From: Dipetalonema caudispina | Lineage: Eukaryota; Nematoda; Chromadorea; Rhabditida; Onchocercidae | Reading direction: 5' to 3' | Assembly (NCBI GenBank): GCA_013365325.1 | Contig: JABVXV010000279.1 | Coordinates: forward strand, 1-64,000 | Length of the DNA: 64,000 nucleotides | Shown here: positions 36,420 to 47,452 of the stretch, one piece after another | Layout of the letters: every line of letters begins with the position of its first letter | Position numbering within the stretch: position 1 is the first letter of the stretch | Notes under the pieces: model-generated | Told to the model about the DNA's origin: nothing | Seen by the model: only the letters and a program-made list of their open reading frames with translations | Database searches by the model: none | Translations under genes and position numbers: made by a program

Positions 36420-39400
36420 TTTGCTAAACTGTTAGGAAATGTGTTAGAGTAGTAATTTGTCTGTGATATACGGTGCTAATTATTGTCCGATGGAGAACAA
36501 TGTTTTGTAATGAGCTTCATTTCATCAATTTTCCTGTATTCTTAACGACGGGTATGATATTTAGCAGGATAAAATGGAACCTATATAAATCAAGTTACTA
36601 AATCTGTTGTTGTTACTGCTAGCATTTATAAGGTGAAAAAACCCTGCACGATGTTTCCATCCAAAAAGTCGAACATTAAGTTGGATAGTTTCTACGAGGA
36701 GCCATAAAAACGGTTTGACTTCTTATTACTGGTTGTCATTAAGAAGTGTACTGGCAGTGCCAAGAAAGTGACATACTGCACTGATACTAGTAAGATATAT
36801 TCTAGGTGATTTTACTTTTGTAAGGAAGGTAAGTTACCCTTCTTCTAATTGTTCCTTCTTTTACATCTCTTTTAAATCTTCTTGGAATTACTAGATTGAA
36901 GGTCACCAAAGATTATGTTTGTTCTTCTAATTTTTACTTTACACAAAGTACGATATGTATTTTTCACTTTTTTTTTTCGTTTCAGTTCCTGAATAACTGA
37001 AATTCAGACTTTTATTGTTCAAATGGATTTAATTAACAATTCATTATATATAATTAATTCTAAGTCCTGAAATAGGTTACGATAAATTTGTAACTGTAAT
37101 TATACCGCATACACTTTTTGAATTCCTTGATATGTTGCATGTAATGGTACTGGACAATTCTCAGTTGAATTGTTAAATACGCACTTTGAAATTAGTAATA
37201 CAAAGATGCCGCTTGCAATTATCGAAGTCGAAACAGCGGAATTCCCACTTTAACTGCAAATTTTTTTGCACTTGCAAAAAAGGAATTAAAGGCGTACTGT
37301 TGAGAAATCTTTGATCCCGTTTAACTCTATCCGAGAAGACAGTGATGATCTGTTTCTATAGATTTGAAAGAAGATAAGATCATGTGGATTGAACTTAGAC
37401 ACTTATCCTGGTGCTGATTCGGGTAATCTCCTATCGAAATTTATTGGCTCTTCTGCCAATTTAACACATCAATAAGAGGGAGAGAGAAATAGGGAGGAAG
37501 AGAAAGAGAGAGTAAAGAGGTATTCTACCGAGATTATTCTTGGATGACTGGTGGAAATTCATTCGAGCATTGCTCCATTTCCTTTGTATCCGTTAATTAT
37601 AATGCCAGAGTGAGCAGCTTGAAAGCATAGTAGTAATGACGGATAGTTGATGTTAAGCTGTCAATCGAGCATATAACTCGATCAGTTCCGGACGAAAAAA
37701 GGCTGCTCTTACTGACTTCTCCATTCAATTGAAAATCGGCCCACTAAACTTCCGATAACAACCAATTTCAATTTATATCCCTCTATCTCTCGCTTTCTTA
37801 CCCTTTTCAAGCTCCCTTGGCCTTTCAGCTATCTCTTTCCCTTATCTTACTCATCCATCATTCGCTGTCCTGAAATTACAATCAACTTCGATCATTCTTG
37901 AACCATCGATAATAATTTCATTCTTTACCACAGATCCAATGATAATTATCTACTTCCTCTCCACTATTCATTTTTTCTCTTTTTTCTTCTTAAAATGTCT
38001 AACAATATCATGGAAGTTAAAATTTAATCATAGAAGCTATTACATTTTTCATTCAACTCATTAATGCATTCATTGTGTATACAATGAAAATCGATTGGCA
38101 CTGAGAAATATTCCCAAATTATTGTTACAGTTTTCTTTTCAATATAATTATTTGCCATTGAAATGTGGAAATAATTAACTTTTCATTGTTCACATTTCTG
38201 AAATTCAGATTTAGATCTCTTGTATATCCCGCCATATATATATATTCTGATGCTGTACTGACACATAAATATGGAAAAGCAACACAATGAAAAGTTATAT
38301 TTCTTATTATCATAATACCAATCAATGCCTGCCTCATTACATCAGATAATCTGTCAAGTGAGCAGTAAAGTGATGACTTCAAAATTCTAAATTTCGATTT
38401 TTTTTTTCGTTTTTTTTTTTTTTTTTTTTTGACGAAAAATGCGACCATTAAAAAGAGTAATTAGCAAAATGCTTACATATTATTCATTGCAAGCTAACAA
38501 TTACTCGTAACTCTCTTATCTTTTGTCCAAACAGTGGTTGTGAAATCTTTTTATGATATCACTTTGATCAACCTATCCCAACTAATCAGAACAATTTTAG
38601 AAAGACTAGGTTTTCCAACGATATTATATGTGCCTAAAGATCAACCTGAAAATTTATTTTTATCGCAGTTTTGGAATTACAAAAGTCTGTGAACAACTTA
38701 AAATAGTGTAGTGAAGACTTTCAACACTACCTAAACTTTAAAGTAGCAAATATGATTTAGTCATTTCGACTTGATTATGATTCGTTTCGTTTTTTTCTTT
38801 CGTCTTTTTCTCACAAAGAATTGAAAGCTGTTACAATGGAAATGTAATTTTAACTTTGACATATGTTAATCGTATAAATTTAGTGCCATTATTTTGAGTG
38901 GAAATTAATTACATTCTTTTCTCTCTGCTTTAAAATGCTATATTATTTTAAAAGGAGTAATGAAACTATAATAGTTCTTAAGCAGTTTTAAAATCTTAGA
39001 ATTAAATTTATCGTTCTTATTTATGTACTCTCTTAACTTCAAGATTTCTTGACCTTTTCCAGCAAAAACATAGGATATCGTAACGAAGTTAGGAAAAGAG
39101 GAAATGGAAGAATCCTTTCGAAGTATTTCTCAATTCTCGTATAATATCGGAAGGTTTTTAAATGCATTATAACCGATGGAAGGGATAAGGAAAAGAAGAG
39201 GCTGATAAAGACTGAAACCTTAGGGCAAGGAGAAGACAAGACAGATTAAGCCTATGCTTGAGATAAAAAAAAATCATAAAATTTGGGGTGGGCGAATGTT
39301 ACATAGAGTTTGGTGATAGAGTTGTGGTGTTGGATATATCTTATCTTTGTCGACATTTAACGGAGCGAATAATACATCAGAAAAATGAAGAATTGAATGG

Positions 39401-40799
39401 CTGTTTTTTTCATCTCTTTCGGTTGCTTAACTAATGCATTTAGACTAGACTTGTTTTGTTTGGGACCAGAAAGAGATGTATCCATGAACTGTTGCATATT
39501 GGACAGATTGGGTGCTTTTTAGATCTGGCTCTTATTTCCTTCATATACTACTTCAAGACAATTGAGTTATGCTGGATGACTTGAACATATTATAGATATT
39601 TTACAGGGCCTACAAGTACCAATAGCTAACTGAAAATTCTGCGAATTTCAATTAACTGAAGAGGTCAGAAATATATTGATCAATATTTCATTTCAGTTAA
39701 AAATTTAGCGTAAAGACTCATAGAAATGAAATGAGTTAAAAGTCAATTAGACTACTATCGAAACAGTTCTTGTCTAATTATTCATGAGTAAAGCAAGTAG
39801 ATAAACAAGTAAATCTTATCGCTAGAGTATAAGTAAATTTCATTAGCACTTATGTCATGAAAAGGCGGAATCTTAAAGGACTATATTTTGATAGCGAAAC
39901 GCATTAGAACCATCATAAGAGATTGGAAGAATATAAATACTCTTATGGTCCTTTAGATATTCATCCAATTATCATGAAGAGAATCTGAATTTCATCTCTT
40001 CTCTTCCCATACTTCTATCCTCTTTCATTCATCCTATTTAGAGTGCTTTTCTATAGGTTCGGCTCTGATAACCAATAATTATAGCATCTATTCATTCTTA
40101 CATACATTTTTGTTTCCACCTGCTGAATGGAAAGCATACATTGATTCATTCAATTCTTCCTTTCACTCATATTATAATGATATCTACTCAAATGCCGTCT
40201 TTTAGATGCAGTATTACCGAGTTAATTTTTCAATTTTACATCTTTATTGGTGTTGTCGTCTTTAAAATGACAATATTTTATGTACAGTAATTAGGGATTC
40301 AATTTTGGTAATCAATTTGTGTGAGATTATTGATAAAATTATGATATCAATTGTGATGCTATAATTATTTTTAATTGCTAGAAGTATATTTATTTATCAC
40401 GCAATTATATTGATTGAGAATTCCCGAATTACATATGAAACCCTTTAAATGTTAGATTTAGAGTTTCATATGTAGTCTTTGTAAAGCATTTTAGGGACTT
40501 TCGATATTTTAATTTTGATAGTTACATCTTTAGGTATTATGTATATTGTGAAGATTGCTGTAAATTGCAACAAAGTTTTTAAGAAGCAAAACTTGAAGAA
40601 TACATTTCCATCTTCTTTTTTTTCTTGGCGTTTTTGCAGTAGCTAATTAAACATCAAAATTTCAAGATATCTTTAGGGATTGCTTTGGTGGTGTGTTGGG
40701 CTTGTTACTGCTATGCTGTCGGATATGTGCTACTGTTACTACTGGCAAAAACAGAGTGAAATAGATGCTTACTGGAGAAGCTGATTATTGCTGCTTGTG
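36420..40799. other. Intergenic region, no recognisable gene
   Basis: This 4.4-kb stretch lies between two plus-strand genes. It holds a purine-rich GA stretch near 37481-37515, T-rich tracts near 38401-38430 and a perfect 12-bp hairpin at 40430-40474. I found no exon chain. The minus-strand frames at 38125-38448 and 39039-39239 are low-complexity or unmatched. Confidence 0.55.
40430..40474. repeat. Perfect 12-bp inverted repeat upstream of the three-finger gene
   Basis: TACATATGAAAC (40430-40441) and GTTTCATATGTA (40463-40474) are exactly complementary around a 21-base loop, about 325 bases upstream of the ATG at 40800. It could be a palindromic regulatory site or a chance AT-rich match. 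Confidence 0.75.
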
Positions 40800-41873
40800 A
40801 TGTTGCTCTGTTTGTGTGCTTTGGTACATTCACAGCTGATACAGTTAGCACGTAAGTTATATTTCAATTATTTCATTTTTACTTTTTATTCGAAATAATT
40901 AACAGAAATAATTAACTCAAGCAGATGAATCGAAAATTGATGCATCAATTTGTATGAATTTTCTAACCATGTATTTGGTATAATTCAACTGTTGGTCGAA
41001 AACAATTGCAAGGTAATTGAAGTTAACGGAGAGTGATTGAATAATTGAGAAGAAGAACTTCAGTACTTCAATCATTAATTAATTATAAAGGGTTAAGAGA
41101 CCTGGACAATATGTCAGATTATTGAGTTTTTATTTGAAACATATTTCTTTTAAATTGCAATTTCACCTTTCTTTCAAATCATTGATGCCTTATCATTTTA
41201 TTGTCATCATTCTGTTGCTTTTACTTCTGGAAAACTGAATTATAAAAGGTTAAGAAACCGTGACGGGATATCGAATTATCAAATTTCTGATGAGATTTCA
41301 AAGATGAAATCGATATAAGTATTATGAAAGGCATTGCTCATAAATGCATCAAAAATTCAATGAAATTAATGCTATTACCATACTTAATTGTAGATACAAT
41401 CCATATTTATTGATTTAGAACCCCATAAAGGATAAAATAAAGAAAAGTTGAAAAATAAGGTTCTTTTCTTCAAAATAAAATTGAACGTGAAAATTTTTTA
41501 CAACAAATTGAAAAGAAAAAAAAATTTTGGATCGAGACGAAAAAATCAGGCAAAGATCCGTAGGATTGCAAATAATTTCTAAATTTTAGTTGTCCTAAAA
41601 TTTTTTATAAAATTCAAAATAAAATTGGACGAAAAAATTTTTTACAATAAATTGAGATGAAAAAAAAAATAGTATCAATCATATTAACTTCAATGGATAT
41701 ACGTACTTCCGAATGAATGCTTCCATTCATCATCCCTTTCGTTTACACATCCTAACTGATGGATATGGTATTTCTCCACTCTTTCTCTTTGTAGTTTTCT
41801 TTTTTTTATTCCCTATCTCGATGAAATTTCTTCTTTCTTAATTACAACTGCAGCTAATGGATATGTTTATTTT

Positions 41874-41908
<35 letters not shown>

Positions 41909-42425
41909 CCAACATCAGTTTCAGAAAGGTATGAATACGTAAGATTTTACGTGATAATTCCGGTAATTTTATTCCGGTACTACTTAATAGCTAATGAATC
42001 CGCAAATTTTTCATATCCCTTAAGTCTGAAAGTAGCCAATTCAAAAAATCCTCAAATTCTATCGCAGGTCCTTTCATGGAAAATACTATAGAAGTGTTGC
42101 TGTAGCTATCAGATGATATGCATCAGTTCATTCTTGTCTTTTCTGTCAAGATCAAACTCACAAGTGTCTTGAAACTTTTCCACTCACATCTTTCTTAGGC
42201 CTCATAATAGCATGCAAGAATTTTTTGTATGAGCTCCTTCAATTTTTGAGGAATACAGAAATTTCAGAATTCACTAACTGCCAACACATGAGAAATTATC
42301 AAGTAAGAGATATTCATTTATTTAACCGAATTAAAAAGGACTGATATTGAAATATTCGGCTTAAAAAATCAATTCATGCTCTCATTTCCTTTTAAAATGA
42401 ACATATGAACATATTCATCAACCGT

Positions 42426-42465
<40 letters not shown>

Positions 42466-44201
42466 GATCTTTCCACAAGAAAAAAGAAAACCATAAAGAA
42501 GAAAGGAAATCAACATGTACTGAGGAAAATATCATTGATCTAGATTATCTTTAAAGTGTTTTCTCTGCTATCAGACTGTGGGCTAACCGAAATCATCGCT
42601 ACTGATCCCGCTTTTCCTAAAATACCGGCACTAGAGTTTTAGATAATCTAGTCATCTTACCTGATTCTCGAAATACTGCGTTCAAGTTTTTAGTTACAGA
42701 TTCACTAATATTTAGAATAAAGTTGTTGGACTAGAAATAACATTTGGAAGTTTCGGGTTCTGTAATTTCTTTCTGGTACTTTCAACTAGTTTGCAATAAA
42801 TTTGTGTAAAATTAGATGAAAGCTTCAAATTCTAGCATTTTTGGAGAACATTTTATTAGAAAGCAGGGTTTTGCATTGTATTTTCCCTCCATACTTTTTT
42901 TTTGTTCATGCATAAAAGAGACCAAAAGCATTACCAGTCTTTTCGTACCCGACCAAAATTTCTTGTTGAATCAACGACATTAATTATTCTCACCCAATTT
43001 TACAATCTTCGTTTTGAAGGGGAGTTGTGATTTACCGCATAATTTCTGCATAGAAGAATCCAAGTAAGTCAAAAAAAAAAAAAAAAAACTGGATGATTTC
43101 AAATTAAGTGACGAAAACTATTTTATTTTGTGTTTAGAAGAAAAAACGGGTGTTCTTCACCAATTTATTGTTTCTTCCAAAAAAAGAAAAAGAATTATTA
43201 GAGGTCAAGGATTATTATGATGAAAACTTCATTGAAATATATTTATTTTAATATTTGTTTAATATAATAGATTCTATTTATGATCGTGATGTCTTTCATT
43301 CATTCAGTTTGCTAATTTATAGAAAGCACTGTCAGATGCTTTTGCGACAAACAAAACTGTGAAGATTCGTTGATTTGTACGGGCGAGTTCTGCTTGATTG
43401 GATTCCGTAGTGAAGGTATCGTTAAAATTTCTCACTCTTCTTCTGTTGAAATGTATCAGAATTAAAATGATATGAAATTCATTGTTTTGCAATGTCGAAT
43501 TGATTTCTCAGTCTTCTGTAGATAGCCAAGCACATATGGAGCAGCTATGTAGCAATGCGGGTGATGCAAGAGATCTGGCAAAATGTCAGCACAACTGGAA
43601 TGGATGGCAAGAGGTTTGGGAATATTTTCGTTGATTAAAGTCGGTTACCTTAAATGTATGCTAATTAGGAAATCTGCTGGGATCAATCAATAGCTTATGA
43701 CATTCCAAATGTTGAAAGTATAAACTGTTTCATTTCCTATTATTTTTAGGTTTGTGCTTGTGAGGAAGATTTTTGCAATACATTTGCGTATTTGCGCGGT
43801 TCCATTGAGGAAGAAAACAGTGATAGTGTTGCTGATTTACAACCGTCAAATTTGATTGAGGTAAAGGAAAGGGAAAGAACTTTCTTTGAAACAGTTAATT
43901 GAAGTAATTGGGTGCTGAATCATTGCAAAATACAATCTCTGTAATTATCAGGATGCACATAGTGCTTCAGAATATTTCCACTGATCGGTTTTCCCAATCT
44001 TTTATTACTCATCTTACGAAGGTTAATTATAACGTACCTCCCTACTCTTTATCAGTGAAATTTCAGGAAGAATCGTCGATAAGTTCAGTTGGAAGGCGTC
44101 ATAGCAGTAATTTAATTATTCTGCTGGTAATTATCCCATTATCAGTTGGCGCTCTGGCTGTGTGCCTTATTTTTATCAACTATCACTGCAAGATGTGTTG
44201 A
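40800..44201 (+). CDS. Small three-finger (Ly6/activin-receptor-ectodomain-like) membrane protein
   Basis: Five exons (40800-40851, 43323-43415, 43522-43613, 43750-43860, 44067-44201) join in phase to 160 aa. Exon 1 is a signal peptide, MLLCLCALVHSQ. The ectodomain has ten cysteines in a three-finger arrangement: VRCFCDKQNC, LICTGEFC, LCSNAG, AKCQHNW and the closing VCACEEDFCNTF (CxC...CN). A Ser/Glu-rich stalk follows, then a single transmembrane segment (about 132-154, LIILLVIIPLSVGALAVCLI) and a very short cytosolic tail ending HCKMC. This fits nematode type I surface proteins with an activin-receptor/Ly6 fold but no kinase; ligand and role are unknown. Exons 2-5 are well supported. Exon 1 is linked across a 2.47-kb intron because its phase-1 end completes a codon and supplies the missing signal peptide; another first exon is possible. 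Confidence 0.75.
41091..41668. repeat. Degenerate local direct repeats in intron 1
   Basis: Two pairs of imperfect direct copies occur. One 22-base pair starts at 41091 and 41238 (two mismatches), and a roughly 54-base pair lies at 41471-41524 and 41615-41668. Spacings are about 145 bases in both, suggesting remnants of an approximately 145-bp duplicated unit. Confidence 0.6.
41875..41908. repeat. T34 homopolymer
   Basis: A run of about 34 T in intron 1 of the three-finger gene. It is complementary to the A36 run at 42429-42464. Confidence 0.95.
42429..42464. repeat. A36 homopolymer
   Basis: A run of about 36 A in the same intron as the T34 run, roughly 520 bases away. No poly(A)-tailed retrocopy with target-site duplication was recognised next to it. 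Confidence 0.95.
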
Positions 44202-45169
44202 CGATTATTCTCATTGTGCATGACCTTGCAATAGATACAATTTACATTCGACAAGTCGAAATTATCACCACAAGTTCTACGAGACCACAAGAATACTAGG
44301 ACTGTCCGGCTATCATGATTAGCTTAGCTAATTGAGGTCCATCATATCGATCGTCGGAGTGTTCATTCTGTATTTTCCTGTCTTTCCGAATATCCTACTT
44401 CTAACCGATCAACACATACAATGTCTTTTCTATTTGAGACATATAGCAAACATTTGTCTTACTTCGTTGAAATTGACATTTGCATTCTTGCATTTTGACA
44501 AGGTGTTCGGATGAAATTATTTGGAGCTTTGTGACTGAAACAACTGAGATTTCAAAAAATGTTTAAAAGTACAACGTTTTCATAATAGGAGTATCACTGG
44601 TTGTAATGATGATTTGAAGGCTGACGGTTTGAATAAGAACTCATTTAAATTCATTTAGTTCAGTTCATATAATAGAAAGGTTTTCAAAAGTAATCGAAAT
44701 TTACTAAGCTACATTCTGAATTACTGGCACAGTGTATTTGGATTCCATTTTTGAGATTATTAAACCTAATATAAATTTCTTTTTTTGTCAGATTTTCTCA
44801 GGATGGCATTCTCTAACTAATAGAAGACTAGATTTATAATAATAAATTGACATTGATTAACGCATATTATTACGGCTTAGTGTAAAATAATTACCCTCTG
44901 AAATAAATATAAAGTAAATGATGTGGTCATTTGAATAAATTGCATGGAAAATGGGGCAATTTCAAACGTTAATCTATGTATGTAACAAATACGATTTGGA
45001 TATGTTTAGACAGCATTCTTCTGGCCTATATTTTGACCAATAAATTTTCCAAGTTCAATCGTGATCTCATTTATAATAACTTCATTTAGCAATTCAATGC
45101 ATCATTTTCTTTTTCCCATTTCTGATCACAATAAAACTCTACATTTTATATAGTTCTATATACTGTTGA
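44202..45169. other. Convergent 3' intergenic region
   Basis: This lies between the stop of the plus-strand three-finger gene and the stop of minus-strand arl-3. Several AATAAA-type hexamers occur on the plus strand (near 44840, 44904, 44935 and 45041) and could serve polyadenylation of the upstream gene. No coding signal was seen. Confidence 0.55.
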
Positions 45170-47446
45170 CTATTTCGACTTCTGTTGCCGTAAATTCTTC
45201 GAGATCCAATCCATTCCTTCCTGCGAATAACAAACAAATTTATGGGATGAATATGGGCAGTACTAAGTGATTTCAACTTATTTCTTGAATGGTATTAAAA
45301 AGATATCATTTAAGGAAAGTTCAATACTTTCTTAATTAGTAATTCAGTTAAGGCCTCTGAGTGGCATTCTATAGATCTTTATTTCTTTTTAGAAATGGAA
45401 ACCTTGAATTGTTCGAGGCCAAGAACTCAATGACTTTTGATTACAAACGAGGGTTCTGAAGTCCCACGTTTATGTCGGAATTTTCAAAATTCGATCATTT
45501 CCGTATTGTTTGGAAAAAGAATTATTTAGATTGCCCATTTTCATATATTCAAAGATGAAATGGTAAAGTTTCATTTTAAATGAAAATAACCGATACCTTG
45601 ATACCTTCTCCAGTAACAGCAGAACATGCTTGAATCTGCCAAGATCGATCACGGATGGATAACAGCTGTAAACCTTCCGCTATTTCATTTGCTTTAGCTG
45701 CCGTCACCAAATCCTTTAAATTTAAAAAATTATAAAAGAAACTTCCAAAAAGAAGAGTATTTTCAACAACCGAGACAAGATGTTGACAACACAGCAATAG
45801 AATGACACCACAAAGCTGAAGGGTTCATATTATTTGCGTGAAATAAGGAATAAACTAATTGGAATTCATATCAATACAGCTAAACTGTTTACTGAATGTG
45901 AGCTTCTGAAGTAAGTTGAAGAAGAATGCAGTTCAGCTTACTTGTTTATTAGCATAAACCAATAACGGGACGTTTTTGAGTTTCTCTTCGTCCAAAAGTT
46001 CAAAGAGCTCCTGCAATACAGTGATAGGGGTCTAATCAAAATTCGTTTATTTATTAATACTGTCGAGAAAGTTCTTGCAATCTTAACTGCTTATATTAGG
46101 AAATTTTTGAGAAAAATTTGAAAATACTTCAGACACTCTCTCAAACTTATCCTTCAAAGTACAATTATTTATAATAAACGGTAGTACCAATGCACCAAAC
46201 AATGCCACTTGTATTGTTACCACTGAAAACGCTTGAAGGCCAAATATTCTGTGCTATTATGATGTACTACTTTACAAATATATGATAATGTATGATACAC
46301 TTCATTACGGTGCCTTTCTGTCCATTACTGGATAATTCTAAAAATCGCCATCCCGAAACTGAACTTTATGATATATATCCAGCATTCGATGAAATATTGG
46401 TTATGCAATACGTTATTGATAAGGTGATTAAAAATTTAAAGTTTTTTTTTTTCTTTATTTTTTACCATGCCTGTTTCATCAAATCGTTTACGATCGCAGC
46501 TATCGATTACATATATCTGAAAGGTAACAAAATATTATGGAGGTTGTTAGTAATCAACAATCCGAGTAAAATTAAGCAACTCAAATTTTCAAGAATTCTA
46601 TAAACTTCCATCTCAAGAGAAAAAAAAAATCAGTTTTCTTGTAATATTACCAAAACATCGGTATTCTCGAAATAATTTTTCCAATATGGACGAATCTTTC
46701 GTTGTCCTCCAATATCCCATACGTTCAATTTTACATCATCAGATACTACGCTTTTAATATTGAAACCCTAAAATAATGAAATGCAAGACAATACATGAGG
46801 TCATCAAACGCTATTATTACAACCGGAAGAAGTTGACAGAGGACAAAAAAGATGTCTCTTATCTGACAAGAAATGTAGATTGCACCTGCGTAGGTGTAAT
46901 ATGTCTTATATCTTCCGAAGCTAAATTCTTTAATATCGTCGTTTTACCGGCATTATCCAAACCTGAAAAAAATTAGAAAATCTGTCAACATTTGAAGTTT
47001 TTCCTCATATACGGAAAAAGTAAATAGATTATTACAGACGTCATATATAACATGTCTGATATGCATTTGTACTGCCGCCACTGTGATAGATATATTGAAC
47101 CAAACAATTTTGTATATTTCACAGTTTGAAGAAAGTTACCATACCGCAAAATTCACAAAGGAATTCAAAAAAAGAATCCAAATTTTATTTGCTCTAATTT
47201 AAGATTTTCCACATAAGTGACAGAAGACAAACTTTATCCCGAACATTTTGTGGATTTGTAAAACTTATTTGTAGAAATATGGAAAATTACCGAGCAACAA
47301 TATCCTGAATTCTTTCCCTGGCTGACTTTTGAATTTCCTGATCAGTCCGAGCAAACCCTGTAAACAGTAAGAAAGTCACCGAAATGATTTATCATATAAT
47401 TTGTCCAGCAAATTTCATACTATAAATGAGTTACAGTAGTTACCAT
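45170..47446 (-). CDS. arl-3: ADP-ribosylation-factor-like small GTPase ARL3
   Basis: Small GTPase that, in its family, releases lipidated cargo from UNC119 and PDE6D-type carriers into cilia. Eight exons (47444-47446, 47291-47357, 46886-46962, 46651-46767, 46466-46516, 45942-46010, 45597-45713, 45170-45220) join to 183 aa (human 182). The first coding exon is only the ATG, followed by [10 protein letters not shown]. The P-loop is GLDNAGKTT (24-32), switch I has TPTQGFNIKSV, switch II is [17 protein letters not shown] (from 66), the base-recognition motif NKQD (126-129) spans an exon junction, and the CSAVTGEGI motif is near 160. [12 protein letters not shown] and IRDRSWQIQ favour ARL3 over ARL2. 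IDSCDRKRF has Cys where vertebrate ARL3 has Ala, probably neutral. The gene lies 2.9 kb downstream of atlastin on the same strand. Confidence 0.96.
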
Positions 47447-47452
47447 TCAGCT
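47447..47452 (-). promoter_or_regulatory. Predicted trans-splice acceptor of arl-3
   Basis: On the minus strand, TTTTTAAATTGGATGTGCAG precedes CTGA and the ATG, leaving a 4-base leader. The ATG is itself followed directly by a cis donor (GTAACT), so the first exon would be just a leader plus the start codon. Confidence 0.45.
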
